Both the position numbers and the translations under genes were made by a program. 64,000 nucleotides of DNA. It comes from Enemella dayhoffiae. GTDB lineage: Bacteria; Actinomycetota; Actinomycetes; Propionibacteriales; Propionibacteriaceae. Location of the stretch: NCBI RefSeq assembly GCF_002250625.1, contig NZ_NMVQ01000008.1, positions 40,477 to 104,476 of the forward strand. The letters are read 5' to 3'. Shown here in pieces: positions 1 to 7,894 of the stretch. Under the pieces are notes generated by a model. It was not told where the DNA came from. It worked only from the letters and a program-made list of their open reading frames with translations, and made no database searches. Positions within the stretch are counted from its first letter, which is position 1. Each line of letters starts with the position of its first letter.

Positions 1-599
1 GGCACCGTCCGCTGCTTGTTCCCCTTGCCCAGCACCCGGATCAACCGGCGGTCGGCGTCCAGGTCGGCCAGGTCGAGCCCGCACAGCTCGGCAACCCGGA
101 TCCCGCAGGCGTACAACACCTCCAGCATCGCCGCATCGCGTACGCCGACCGGCCCGGGTTCCTCGGCCGCCCGCTCGACGGCTCCCCGCAGCATCGCGGC
201 GGCGTCGCGCTGGGCCAGGGTGGGCGGCAGCCGGCTGGGCAGCTTCGGGGACTTCAGCGCCGCGGCCGGGTCGGTGGGCAGCAACCCGGTGCGATGGCAC
301 CACGCGAAGAACACCCGGGCCGCCGCGGCCCGGCGCTGCAACGTCGTCCGCTCGGCCCCGCGACCCTGCTGTTCGGCCAGCCAACTGCGCAGGGAGCGCA
401 ACTCGACCTCGGACAGGTCCTCGTGCCCCAGCTCCTGCAGGTGCTGGCACAGTCCGATCAGGTCGGTGCGATAGGCGCGCACGGTGTGCGGTGAGAGGTG
501 CCGCTCCGCGGCCAGATGTCGCTCATAGTCGGCCAGCACCCGGGCGTACGCCTCGCTCAGCTCCTCGGGCTGCGGGTCGGCTCCCTGCGGTTCTGGCAC
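1..599 (-). CDS. xerC: Tyrosine recombinase XerC, C-terminus cut off by the window edge
   Basis: Site-specific recombinase that, with XerD, resolves chromosome dimers at dif. The reverse strand reads 199 residues from a GTG at 599. The N-terminal SAM-like DNA-binding domain contains a helix ending in LSPHTVRAYRTDL, then an RSWLA segment and an RTTLQRR segment typical of actinobacterial XerC. The catalytic domain opens with GIRVAELCGLD, which holds the first active-site Arg, and a beta-hairpin VLGKGNKQRTVP, which holds the active-site Lys. The His-x-x-Arg box and the Tyr nucleophile lie beyond base 1. No clear Shine-Dalgarno precedes the GTG; another in-frame GTG lies seven codons upstream, so the start is uncertain. 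It diverges from def. Confidence 0.9.
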   Translation of the reverse strand, partial: MPEPQGADPQPEELSEAYARVLADYERHLAAERHLSPHTVRAYRTDLIGLCQHLQELGHEDLSEVELRSLRSWLAEQQGRGAERTTLQRRAAAARVFFAWCHRTGLLPTDPAAALKSPKLPSRLPPTLAQRDAAAMLRGAVERAAEEPGPVGVRDAAMLEVLYACGIRVAELCGLDLADLDADRRLIRVLGKGNKQRTV

Positions 600-709
600 C
601 GGCCCAGTGTGCGACAGGACCACCCCGGGAGCCGGTTGCCATGCCCGAGCAGGGTCGGATCGCGGCAAACCCGTTACGATGCCCGCGAACCTTGAGGAGG
701 CCCGACCCG

Positions 710-1306
710 ATGACCCCGCAGACCCCGATCGACGAGCTCACCACCGGCGGCACCGTGCGACCCATCACCCGTTGGGGCACCCCGGTGATGCACGCCCAGA
801 CGAAGCCGGTGACCGAGTTCGACGACGAGTTGCGCACCCTGGTCCGCGACATGTTCGCCACCATGGACGCCGCCTCCGGGGTCGGACTGGCCGCGACCCA
901 GGTGGGGGTCGACCTGGCGGTGTTCGTCTACGACTGCCCCGACGAGGACGAGGTCCGCCACGCCGGCGTCATCTGCAACCCCGAGGTGACCCTGCCCGAG
1001 GGCAAGGACCGCAAGCTGGAGGCCGCCGAGGAGGGCTGCCTGTCGCTGCCCGGGGCGTACCAGACCCTCGCCCGCCCCGACCGGGCCACCTGCACCGGTC
1101 AGGACGCCGACGGCAACGAGGTGACCGTGGTCGGGACCGGGCTGCTCGCCCGCTGCCTGCAGCACGAGACCGACCACCTCAACGGCATCGTCTTCGGCGA
1201 CCGGCTGTCGGCCCGTTCCCGCAAGAAGCTGTACGCCCAGCACGACGACCTGGCCGAGCGCTATCTCGAGGACTGGCCGATCAGCGCCAAGCAGCCCGCG
1301 AGCTGA
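710..1306 (+). CDS. def: Peptide deformylase
   Basis: Metalloenzyme that removes the formyl group from the N-terminal methionine of new proteins. All three family motifs are present in the 198-residue product: GVGLAATQ at 57-64, EGCLS at 108-112 (metal-ligand Cys) and HETDH at 152-156 (two His ligands and the catalytic Glu). The reading frame is open far upstream, but the ATG at 710 follows a strong GAGGAGG and gives the usual family length. A TTACGAT sequence about 30 bases upstream could be the -10 box. It stands alone: xerC diverges, and a decayed permease on the other strand converges. Confidence 0.97.
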   Translation: MTPQTPIDELTTGGTVRPITRWGTPVMHAQTKPVTEFDDELRTLVRDMFATMDAASGVGLAATQVGVDLAVFVYDCPDEDEVRHAGVICNPEVTLPEGKDRKLEAAEEGCLSLPGAYQTLARPDRATCTGQDADGNEVTVVGTGLLARCLQHETDHLNGIVFGDRLSARSRKKLYAQHDDLAERYLEDWPISAKQPAS

Positions 1307-1324
1307 CTCTCACTCGGTGACCCC

Positions 1325-2385
1325 TCACTCGGTGACCATTGCCGCGGCGGGGCTGACCCGGGCCGCCCGGCCCGCCGGCAGCCCCGAGGCGAGCAGCCCC
1401 GCCAGCAGCGCGACCGCGCAGACCAGTCCGATCGTGGGCCAGGGCACGCTGACCGCGACCTGCATCTCGCGACCGATCAAAGCGTACGCCCCGGCGATCC
1501 CGTAGCCGATGCCCAGGCCGACACCGACTACCGTGGCGACCCCGCCAGCACCAGCGCTTCCAACCCGACCATCGCACGCAGCTGGCCTCGGGTGAGTCCG
1601 AGCGCCCGGAGCAGCCCGGACTCCTGGGTACGTTCCAGCACCGACAGCCCGAGGGTGTTGCCAACGCCGACCAGCGCGATCACCACCGCTACGGCGAGCA
1701 GGGCGGTGACGATCCACAGCACCGTCGAGATGATCTTCCCCAGCTCGGCCCGAGCCAGCGCCGGCCCACCGACCTGCAGGCCCTCGATGGCGCCGAGCCT
1801 CTCCTCGGTCTGCTGGATGTCGGTCCCCTTGGCGTACTGGATCAGCGCCCCCGTCGGGTGAGGTACGCCCAGCTTCCCCATGGTGGCCTCGGGGGCGGCG
1901 GCTCGGCGGCCGCCTCGTCGTCGGAATCGTTCGGCCGGGGGTGCGGCCGGCGCGGGCAACAGCAACTCAATGCTCTGCCCCGGCGCGACACCACGCAGCT
2001 GGGCGGCGCTGGGGTCGAGCGCCACCTCGTCGGGGGCGGTGGGCGTGCGCCCCTCGACGAGGTGGGTGCGCGGGTCGAGCTCGGGTACGCCGCGGGCGAT
2101 CAGCACCCGGACTGCGTTCGCGGGTCACCATCTCGACGACCGTCTCCACGTCGGCGCGGACACCGCTCACCCCGGGCAGCCGGCGGATCGCGGCGACGGT
2201 GTCGGGGGTGGCCAGGGACGGGTTGTTGATCATCCGGCCCTCGGCGTCGACGCTGGGGCTGGTCAACCACGGCGGCCGACCCCTCGACGGGCGACGCTCC
2301 AGCAGGTCGCTCAGGGCACGGGTGTCCACCCGTGCAGCCCAGGCGGCGGGATCCGCGGACGCTTCCGCCGACGGACGGAATAGCC
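1325..2385 (-). pseudogene. Decayed FtsX/MacB-type ABC transporter permease
   Basis: Reading down the minus strand, three frames must be joined to recover one protein. A periplasmic segment (ADPAAWAARVDTRALSDLL, about 2345) runs to VEMVTRE near 2120. It continues in another frame from VLIARGVPELDPRTHLVEG through a helix LLAVAVVIALVGVGNTLGL and RALGLTRGQLRAMVGLEAL to about 1545. It then returns to the first frame for the last two membrane helices and GLPAGRAARVSPAAAMVTE. The end matches the FtsX-domain C-terminus of MacB/LolE-like permeases (known family). The N-terminal half and a partner ATPase are missing, and the 5' side abuts the next gene. Two frameshifts plus truncation indicate a dead gene. 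A 14-base direct repeat (1309-1322, 1324-1337) lies at its 3' end. Confidence 0.8.
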
Positions 2386-3207
2386 TCAAGCCCGGGGCGG
2401 AAACGCCGGATTCAGCGCATAACAGGCGACGGCTGCCGCGGCGGCCACGTTGAGCGAGTCGATGCCGGCGGCCATCGGGATGATGGCGGCCTCGTCGGCG
2501 CCCTCGATCCAGCGCCGGGAGAGCCCCGCCCCCTCGGTGCCCAGCAGCACGGCGACCCGGTCGCCCGGCACCACCCCGGCAGCGACCTCGGCGAGCGGGC
2601 GCGCCCCATCGGTGAGGGCCAGCGCGATCGTGCGGAAACCGTGCGTACGCAGCAGTTCCGGCGTGCCGGACCAGTCCTCGAGCCGGGCCCACGGCAGGGA
2701 GAACACCGCCCCCATCGACACCTTGATGGAGCGGCGATAGAGCGGGTCGGCAGCCCGCGGGGCGAGCAGCGCACCGTCCCAGCCGAGGCCGGCCGCGCAG
2801 CGCAGGATGGCGCCCACGTTGGTGTGGTCGACAATGTCCTCCAGCACCACCAGCCGGCGCAGCGGGAGCAGGTCCTCGACCCGGTGCCGTACGGTCCGGT
2901 GCAGTGAGGCCAGCGCCCCACGGTGCACGTGGAATCCGGTGACCTGCTCGGCGAGCGCCTCGGTGACCACGTAGACCGGGGCGTCCGGGTGCCGCTCCAG
3001 CACATCGGCCAGCCCCGGCAGCCAGCGTTCGGCGAGCAGGAAGGAGCGCGGTCGATGACCGGCCTCCACCGCGCGGCGGATCACCTTCTCCCCCTCGGCG
3101 ATGAACAACCCCTGCTCGCTCTCCAGGCTGCGTCGCAGCGAGGTCTCGCGCAGGCGTACATAATCGGCCAGGCGATCGTCGCCCGGATCGGTGATCTCGA
3201 TCAGCAC
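2386..3207 (-). CDS. SpoU/TrmH-family tRNA/rRNA 2'-O-methyltransferase
   Basis: SAM-dependent ribose methyltransferase of the SPOUT class, 273 residues. The N-terminal part (about 1-105) resembles the substrate-binding domain of TrmH/RlmB-like enzymes. The trefoil-knot domain carries motif 1 around 127-142 (DHTNVGAILR, with the conserved Asn and Arg), motif 2 LLGTEGAGLS at 221-230 and motif 3 IPMAAGIDSLNVAAAAAV at 244-260. The RNA target cannot be told from sequence. It is the last gene of a minus-strand operon after the ABC ATPase and the TauE-like permease, nine bases after the latter's stop. The permease pseudogene lies directly downstream. Confidence 0.92.
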   Translation of the reverse strand: MLIEITDPGDDRLADYVRLRETSLRRSLESEQGLFIAEGEKVIRRAVEAGHRPRSFLLAERWLPGLADVLERHPDAPVYVVTEALAEQVTGFHVHRGALASLHRTVRHRVEDLLPLRRLVVLEDIVDHTNVGAILRCAAGLGWDGALLAPRAADPLYRRSIKVSMGAVFSLPWARLEDWSGTPELLRTHGFRTIALALTDGARPLAEVAAGVVPGDRVAVLLGTEGAGLSRRWIEGADEAAIIPMAAGIDSLNVAAAAAVACYALNPAFPPRA

Positions 3208-3216
3208 CCGCGCGAC

Positions 3217-3996
3217 CTACTTCAGCACCAGGTTGATGATCGCGATCACGCCGATCACCACGATGATGATCCGGTACGCCACAGCGGGCAGCTTCCGACC
3301 CACCTTGGCTCCCAGCAACCCGCCCAGCGCCGAGCCGACCGCCAGCGCCCCGACATAGGGCCACGACACGGGCGCCACCAGCACGAACACCACCGCCGCG
3401 GTCAGGTTGATGATCAGCGCCAGCGCGTTCTTCAACCCGTTCAGCCGCGACCACGGCTCCTCGGGGATCGCCAGGCCGAGAATCGCCATGTGCAACAACC
3501 CCTGCGCCGCCCCGAAATAGCCGCCATAGGTCGAGCTGAGCGCGATCATCGGCACCGGCCAGATCGACCGGCGCTTCGGCGGCGGACGACCCTCGGCGGA
3601 CAACTGTTCGGCCCGGGCCGTCATCTTGGAGGTCAGCCACGGCTGCAGCACCACCAGCACGCAGCCGATCGCGATCAGCACGGGCACGATCGCATCGAAC
3701 GCGCTCGAGGGCAGCTTCAGCAGCAGCAGCGCGCCGGCGATGCCGCCGGCCAGCGCGGCCGGTCCCAACCGGATCAGCTCGTGCCGCAACGCCTTCACCT
3801 CGGGCAGCATGCCGACGGTGCCGGAGATTCCGCCGGCGACCAGGCCGATGTTGTTGGTGGTGTTCGCCATCACCGGTGGAAGCCCGAGTGCGAGCAGCGT
3901 GGGAAAGGTGACCAGGCTGCCGGAACCGACCACGGTGTTGATCATGCCGGCCCAGATCCCGGCCAGACCGGCGAGCAGCAGATCGGTCCAGGTCAT
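3217..3996 (-). CDS. TauE/SafE-family sulfite/anion exporter-like membrane protein
   Basis: Integral membrane protein of 259 residues with about eight hydrophobic helices. The N-terminus has the family pattern LLAGLAGIWAGMINTVVGSG followed by LVTFPTLLALGLPPVMANTTN, and the same fold repeats in the second half (GGYFGAAQGLLHMAILG). Family members are linked to export of sulfite or sulfonate-derived ions, or to their uptake; no substrate can be assigned here. It starts five bases after the ABC ATPase stop and ends nine bases before the methyltransferase, so the three are probably one transcript. The ATPase is not a known partner of TauE proteins, so functional coupling is uncertain. Confidence 0.9.
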   Translation of the reverse strand: MTWTDLLLAGLAGIWAGMINTVVGSGSLVTFPTLLALGLPPVMANTTNNIGLVAGGISGTVGMLPEVKALRHELIRLGPAALAGGIAGALLLLKLPSSAFDAIVPVLIAIGCVLVVLQPWLTSKMTARAEQLSAEGRPPPKRRSIWPVPMIALSSTYGGYFGAAQGLLHMAILGLAIPEEPWSRLNGLKNALALIINLTAAVVFVLVAPVSWPYVGALAVGSALGGLLGAKVGRKLPAVAYRIIIVVIGVIAIINLVLK

Positions 3997-4001
3997 GACG
4001 G

Positions 4002-4784
4002 TCAGATCGCGCGGGCGCTCCAGCGCCCGTCGGTCCGGGAGATCCGCAGCGGCAGGTCGAAGGTGCTGCTCATCGACTCGTCGGTCAGGGTCTCGTCGAT
4101 CGGCCCGGCGGCGACGATCCGGCCCTGCTTGAGCAGCAGCGCATGGGTCATCCCGACCGGGATCTCCTCGACGTGGTGGGTGACCAGCACACTCGCCGGG
4201 GCAAACTCGTCGGCGGCCAGTTCACTGAGCGTGCGGACCAGCGACTCCCGGCCGGCGACGTCGAGCCCGGCGGCGGGCTCGTCCAGCAGCAGCAGCTCGG
4301 GATCGGTCATCAACGCCCGCGCGATCTGCACCCGCTTGCGCTCCCCCTCCGAGAGGGTGCCGAAGGTGCGGTTCGCCAGGTGATCCACCCGCAGTTGGGA
4401 CATCAGCTCCTCGGAGCGGGCGTGGTCCATCTCGTCATACTGCTCGCGCCAACGCCCCATCACCGCATAGCTGGCCGAGACGATCACGTCGCGCACCGCC
4501 TCCCCGCGCGGGATCCGGTCGGCCAGGGCGGCGGAGGTGACGCCGATCCGGGGGCGCAGTTCGAACACGTCGACCGCGCCGAGCACCTCGCCGAGCAGCC
4601 CCACCACACCGGTGGTCGGGTGCAGCTGGGCGGCCAGCAGTTGCAGCAGGGTGGTCTTGCCGGCACCGTTCGGTCCGATCACCACCCACCGGTCGGTTTC
4701 GTCAACCTGCCAGTCGATTCCGGTGAGCAGGGTCGCCCCACCCCGGACGATGCTGACATCGGCAAGTTCCACGACTGCGGCCAT
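4002..4784 (-). CDS. ABC transporter ATP-binding protein (stand-alone ATPase)
   Basis: Single ABC nucleotide-binding domain of 260 residues: Walker A GPNGAGKT at 37-44, signature LSEGERKR at 144-151, Walker B LLLLDEP at 164-170 and a His-containing switch VTHHVEEIP at 201-209. The Q-loop region reads GVTSAAL, so the usual Gln is not evident. This layout and the ELADVSIVRGGATLL start resemble the YlmA/PhrA-like group, which lacks a dedicated permease. The ATG at 4784 is chosen because it opens the canonical first strand; the frame stays open upstream only by chance. It leads the operon with the TauE-like gene and the SpoU methyltransferase, and diverges from the next gene. Confidence 0.92.
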   Translation of the reverse strand: MAAVVELADVSIVRGGATLLTGIDWQVDETDRWVVIGPNGAGKTTLLQLLAAQLHPTTGVVGLLGEVLGAVDVFELRPRIGVTSAALADRIPRGEAVRDVIVSASYAVMGRWREQYDEMDHARSEELMSQLRVDHLANRTFGTLSEGERKRVQIARALMTDPELLLLDEPAAGLDVAGRESLVRTLSELAADEFAPASVLVTHHVEEIPVGMTHALLLKQGRIVAAGPIDETLTDESMSSTFDLPLRISRTDGRWSARAI

Positions 4785-4862
4785 GCGGGCAAACCTATCA
4801 ACGCCCGGCGGGCTTCCCCACGTCGTGGCCTGCCGCTGGCGTGCGCCGCTAACGTTGGCGGG

Positions 4863-5579
4863 ATGGACACCCTTGCTGCGGTACGCCTGACGGCGCACCT
4901 GAACGCCCTGCGGCACACCCCGCTGAGCGCGGAGGTGGCCGCGCGCGCCGTCGTGGGCGAGGACGCCGCGCACCACGTGACCGACCCCGAGGGGCTGCTC
5001 GGCCTGGACCCGTTGCGGGCCAGCGAACTCGACGAGGCGTTGCGGGCGGCGCTGTTGCTGGTCGACGCGGACTGGGTGCTGGTGCTGCCGCGGCCCGGCG
5101 CGACCGGCGTCCTGGCCGGCCCGCCGGCGCTGAACGCCGCGGCGATCGAGGCGGGTGCGGTGGTGCTGTCGGCCAGCGGCGGGATCGCCTGGCTGCCGCA
5201 CCGGGTCGGTCCGGCCGTGCAGTGGCAGGTCACGGCCTGCCGCCCGCCGCGGCTCAGTCAGACCCCGGCCGAGGCCGACCGCGCGTTGCGCGAGGTGGTG
5301 CTGGCCGCCGGCCGCGAGCTGGCCGAGCTGGAGCTCACCCCGGCCGAGCGACCCGACCTGACCGGGATCGCGCTACCCGCCGGTTACGGCTCGCGGGCCC
5401 AGCGGGCCGCCGCCCGCGCCTGGACTCTGCTGCAGGCGTGCGAGGCCGCCCTGGGCGACGACGGCGGCGTACTGCACCTGCACGCCCTCCAGGCCCGCAG
5501 CCGCGTCCTGAACGAGGTACGCCGGGCCGCCACCGACGTGCTCTGCGCCGCCGTCAGCTGGACCGGTCGCCAGGGCTAG
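4863..5579 (+). CDS. Conserved hypothetical protein of actinobacterial type
   Basis: A 238-residue cytoplasmic protein with no membrane segment or signal peptide and no motif I can assign. It starts MDTLAAVRLTAHLNAL and is rich in Ala, Leu and Arg. There is a mixed strand/helix region around 60-125 (LLLVDADWVLVLPRPG) and a helical C-terminal half ending SWTGRQG. I do not recognise the family. It diverges from the ABC ATPase with a 78-base gap that probably holds both promoters, and it converges on the DUF3618 gene with a strong terminator hairpin between them. The ATG at 4863 is the first start past the divergent gene. Confidence 0.75.
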   Translation: MDTLAAVRLTAHLNALRHTPLSAEVAARAVVGEDAAHHVTDPEGLLGLDPLRASELDEALRAALLLVDADWVLVLPRPGATGVLAGPPALNAAAIEAGAVVLSASGGIAWLPHRVGPAVQWQVTACRPPRLSQTPAEADRALREVVLAAGRELAELELTPAERPDLTGIALPAGYGSRAQRAAARAWTLLQACEAALGDDGGVLHLHALQARSRVLNEVRRAATDVLCAAVSWTGRQG

Positions 5580-5603
5580 GCGACCAGGCGTACCCGAACG
5601 CAG

Positions 5604-5636
5604 CGATGGCCGCCCCGACGAGCGGGACGGCCATCG
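5604..5636. terminator. Stem-loop between convergent genes, probable two-way terminator
   Basis: A nine-base-pair arm (CGATGGCCG / CGGCCATCG), one mismatch, then four more pairs around a five-base loop. It lies 24 bases after the stop of the upstream plus-strand gene and 15 bases before the stop of the minus-strand DUF3618 gene, the expected place for a shared terminator. There is no U-run, which is common in high-GC actinobacteria. Confidence 0.75.
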
Positions 5637-5651
5637 CGGTGCACCAGCGGG

Positions 5652-6362
5652 TCAGTGGTCCTGCACGTTGCCCTTGGCTTCCTTGGCGTGGTCGCCGAGG
5701 TTCTGGGCGTGCTGCTGGCCCTCACCCTTGACGGTGTCGACGGAGTCGGTGGCCGACTCCTTGACGTTCTGCACCGCCTGCTGGGCCGGCTCGCGCAGGT
5801 TCTCGCCGACCTCCTGGGCCACGCCCTGGGCGGTCTCGCGTGCCTGCTCGACCAACGGCTGGGCCCGGTCGGCGAGCTGGGCCACGGCGCGCTGTTCCCG
5901 CCGGCTGACCGGAGCCAGCCCGCCGATCAACGCGCCGACGCCGAAGGCGATCAGGCCGGCGGCCAGCGGGTTGCCCCGGGTGCCCCGCTTCACCTGATCG
6001 GGTGCGCCCTGAATGGCCTGACCGGCCTGCTGCAGGCCGTGGCTGGCCTGCTGGCGGGCATCCTGCATGCCCTCACGTGCCTGCTGACCCACCTGCTGGG
6101 CGCGGTCCCCCATGCTCGGGCCGCTGGTGCGCACGTCGCGGTCATAGCCGTAGCCGTAGCGGCCGTCACCGTAGGGCTCGTCGTCGGAGCCCATGATCCG
6201 CTCCTTGAGCCCGCGGGCCCCCTCGGCCACCTTGTTCACCTGGCGACGGGCCACGTTGCTGGGGCGGGCCTCGTCGGTCAGGGCGTTCACGTCCTGGCTG
6301 AGATTGGCCCGCGTGCGCTCGATATCACGTCGGATCTGATCGGGATCGTTGCTCTGCGTCAT
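5652..6362 (-). CDS. DUF3618-domain membrane-associated protein
   Basis: Protein of 236 residues with an N-terminal DUF3618 signature (DPDQIRRDIERTRANLSQDVNAL, about 6-28), where paired Arg residues precede a heptad-like helix. The middle is Gln/Ala-rich and low in complexity. A single hydrophobic segment sits near 133-155 (NPLAAGLIAFGVGALIGGL), and a long amphipathic helix with 11-residue-like periodicity (AQPLVEQARETAQGVAQEV) follows. Such proteins are thought to be inner-membrane anchored, YqjD/ElaB-like factors. It is the last gene of a three-gene operon; its ATG overlaps the TGA of the holin-like gene by four bases (ATGA), so translation is probably coupled. Confidence 0.85.
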   Translation of the reverse strand: MTQSNDPDQIRRDIERTRANLSQDVNALTDEARPSNVARRQVNKVAEGARGLKERIMGSDDEPYGDGRYGYGYDRDVRTSGPSMGDRAQQVGQQAREGMQDARQQASHGLQQAGQAIQGAPDQVKRGTRGNPLAAGLIAFGVGALIGGLAPVSRREQRAVAQLADRAQPLVEQARETAQGVAQEVGENLREPAQQAVQNVKESATDSVDTVKGEGQQHAQNLGDHAKEAKGNVQDH

Positions 6363-6856
6363 CGGTTCTGCGCCTCCTCGCCCTTGAGGGCATTGGGAAT
6401 CTGGCCTACGGTCTCGGTGGTCTGGGGCACGCCCTCGACCTTGTTCAACGCGGACTTTCCGGTGGCGGCGAGGATGCCGGCGATGATGGCCCAGATCACC
6501 GCGACGATGATCGCGGACCAGCCGAACATGGGGTCCTCACTGCGCAGCAGGTGCGCCAGCCCCCACCACAGCGCCAGGGACAGGAAGAGCAGGGTGAAGT
6601 GCCCGGCAACGCCGGCCCCGCCCAACATGCCTGCGCCCTTGCCGGCCTGTTTCGCCGACTGGGTCGCCTCCGCCTTGGCGAGCGCGACCTCCTGACGCAT
6701 CAACGTCGACAGGTCGCGGGTGATGTCGCCCATCAGGTCACCGATGGAGCGGTCGTCACCCACCAGCTGGCGCTCGACCGCCCGCCCCTCGACGAACCCC
6801 TCCGCGCGCTGCGGGTGGGCGCCGCCCTGGAAATTGACGTTCTGGTGCTCGGTCAT
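6359..6856 (-). CDS. Phage holin superfamily III-like membrane protein (DUF1469 type)
   Basis: A 165-residue protein with a soluble N-terminus, the family segment SIGDLMGDITRDLSTLMRQEVALAKAE (about 36-62) and two closely spaced membrane helices (about 80-100 and 112-135). The fold resembles YqjE/holin superfamily 3.6 proteins. In bacterial chromosomes this family is usually not lytic and accompanies DUF3618 and YtxH/ElaB-like genes, exactly as here. Its ATG overlaps the stop of the upstream gene by four bases and its stop overlaps the next start in the same way, which shows tight coupling. A role in the envelope or stress response is inferred from the family, not seen in the sequence. Confidence 0.85.
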   Translation of the reverse strand: MTEHQNVNFQGGAHPQRAEGFVEGRAVERQLVGDDRSIGDLMGDITRDLSTLMRQEVALAKAEATQSAKQAGKGAGMLGGAGVAGHFTLLFLSLALWWGLAHLLRSEDPMFGWSAIIVAVIWAIIAGILAATGKSALNKVEGVPQTTETVGQIPNALKGEEAQNR

Positions 6857-7743
6857 CGGCTCTCACCGGACCAGCCGCCGGACTGCGCCGACCCGCCCTG
6901 GTCGCCGAGCGGCCGACCACCGGAGAATCCCTGTCCTGGCACGAAACCCTGCTCCTGTGCGGGCGGGGTGAGGCCGTCATTGTGGCCCTGCACCTGCTCA
7001 GATCCGGAGCCGGCGTGACCGGGCTGCTGGTACGCCGGGCCGCCGTGCGCTCCCGTGCCGTACGCCGAGGGGGACTGGGTCTCGAACCCGGTACCGGCCT
7101 GAACCTGGCTGTAGCCCGGATCCTGGTAGTAGTACTGGGATCGGGAGCCCTGACCCTGCTGGGCGGTGTTGTCATCGGCGTGCTCGGCCTGCATCCCGCG
7201 GGCGAAACGCCCCACCAGCAGACCGGCACCGGCAGCGATGGCCAGGAACGCCAGCGGCCGGCGAGCGGCGAAGCGACGGGCCTGGTCGAGCACGTCGGAG
7301 GGCTCGTGGTTCTCCAGCCAGGACGCGAGCTGGTCCCCCTGCTCGGAGGCCTGCCGGGCCAGCTTCGAGGCGGTACCGGAGTTCTCGTTGCCGCTGGCCA
7401 TCTCACCGAACTCCTTGGCGATGGTGCGTACCTGCTCGGCGACCTGCTGCTGGCCGCGGCTGGCCTGTCCGCGAAGCTCGTGCACCGAGGTGTCCACGAG
7501 TGAGCGGACCTCGCTGCGGGCGTCGCGGACGACGCTGCCGGCCTCGGCGCGCGCGGTCTGGGTCAGGTCCTTGCCAGCCTCTGCGGCGTGGTCCTTCACC
7601 CCGGACGCCTGCTCCTTGGCGACGTCGGTACGCGACCGATCATCGGTGCCGTGGGCGCCGGTCGTCGTGTTCGGGTTCTGGAAGGCACCGGTGCCTGAGG
7701 TGCGGTTGCGGTCGAAGGGGTCATGCGGATCGTTGGTGCTCAT
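6853..7743 (-). CDS. Low-complexity amphipathic envelope protein, first gene of the holin/DUF3618 operon
   Basis: Protein of 296 residues. The first 40 are polar and probably disordered. About residues 40-150 form a long amphipathic Ala/Gln/Glu helix (KDLTQTARAEAGSVVRDARS and onward) like LEA/YtxH or apolipoprotein-like proteins. One membrane helix follows near 165-185 (RPLAFLAIAAGAGLLVGRF). The C-terminal 100 residues are Gly/Gln/Ser/Tyr-rich and probably disordered. The ATG at 7743 is chosen because AGGAG lies six bases upstream; the open frame extends seven codons further without support. Its stop overlaps the start of the holin-like gene. I do not assign a function. Confidence 0.75.
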   Translation of the reverse strand: MSTNDPHDPFDRNRTSGTGAFQNPNTTTGAHGTDDRSRTDVAKEQASGVKDHAAEAGKDLTQTARAEAGSVVRDARSEVRSLVDTSVHELRGQASRGQQQVAEQVRTIAKEFGEMASGNENSGTASKLARQASEQGDQLASWLENHEPSDVLDQARRFAARRPLAFLAIAAGAGLLVGRFARGMQAEHADDNTAQQGQGSRSQYYYQDPGYSQVQAGTGFETQSPSAYGTGAHGGPAYQQPGHAGSGSEQVQGHNDGLTPPAQEQGFVPGQGFSGGRPLGDQGGSAQSGGWSGESR

Positions 7744-7808
7744 CTGTGCTCCTGCCCGCGCCAACTGTGGCGCATAGTCGGGACGCGCGCCAAGGGACGC
7801 ACGACGGG

Positions 7809-7826
7809 ATCACCCGCCCGGGTGAT
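7809..7826. promoter_or_regulatory. Perfect palindrome upstream of the envelope operon, candidate operator
   Basis: ATCACCCG-CC-CGGGTGAT, with eight-base perfect arms, sits 66 bases upstream of the envelope operon's ATG and 69 bases beyond the fabI stop. An AT-rich patch (AATATACATTTAA) lies on its far side and could be part of the operon's promoter. No regulator is known; the role is inferred from position and symmetry. Confidence 0.4.
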
Positions 7827-7894
7827 AACCGGGATCAGCAGTCAATATACATTTAACGACTCGGAGCGGGTTGTGAGTCCCCTGCGGCGGGGGT

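Noticed and set aside
1967..3640. A 557-codon minus-strand open frame
   Set aside because: It runs through the TauE and SpoU genes in a wrong frame. Only its last part, below about 2385, belongs to a real (decayed) permease.
7879..7892. CCCC-N6-GGGG after the fabI stop as a terminator
   Set aside because: The stem has four pairs only. It may help, but I cannot support it as a terminator on its own.
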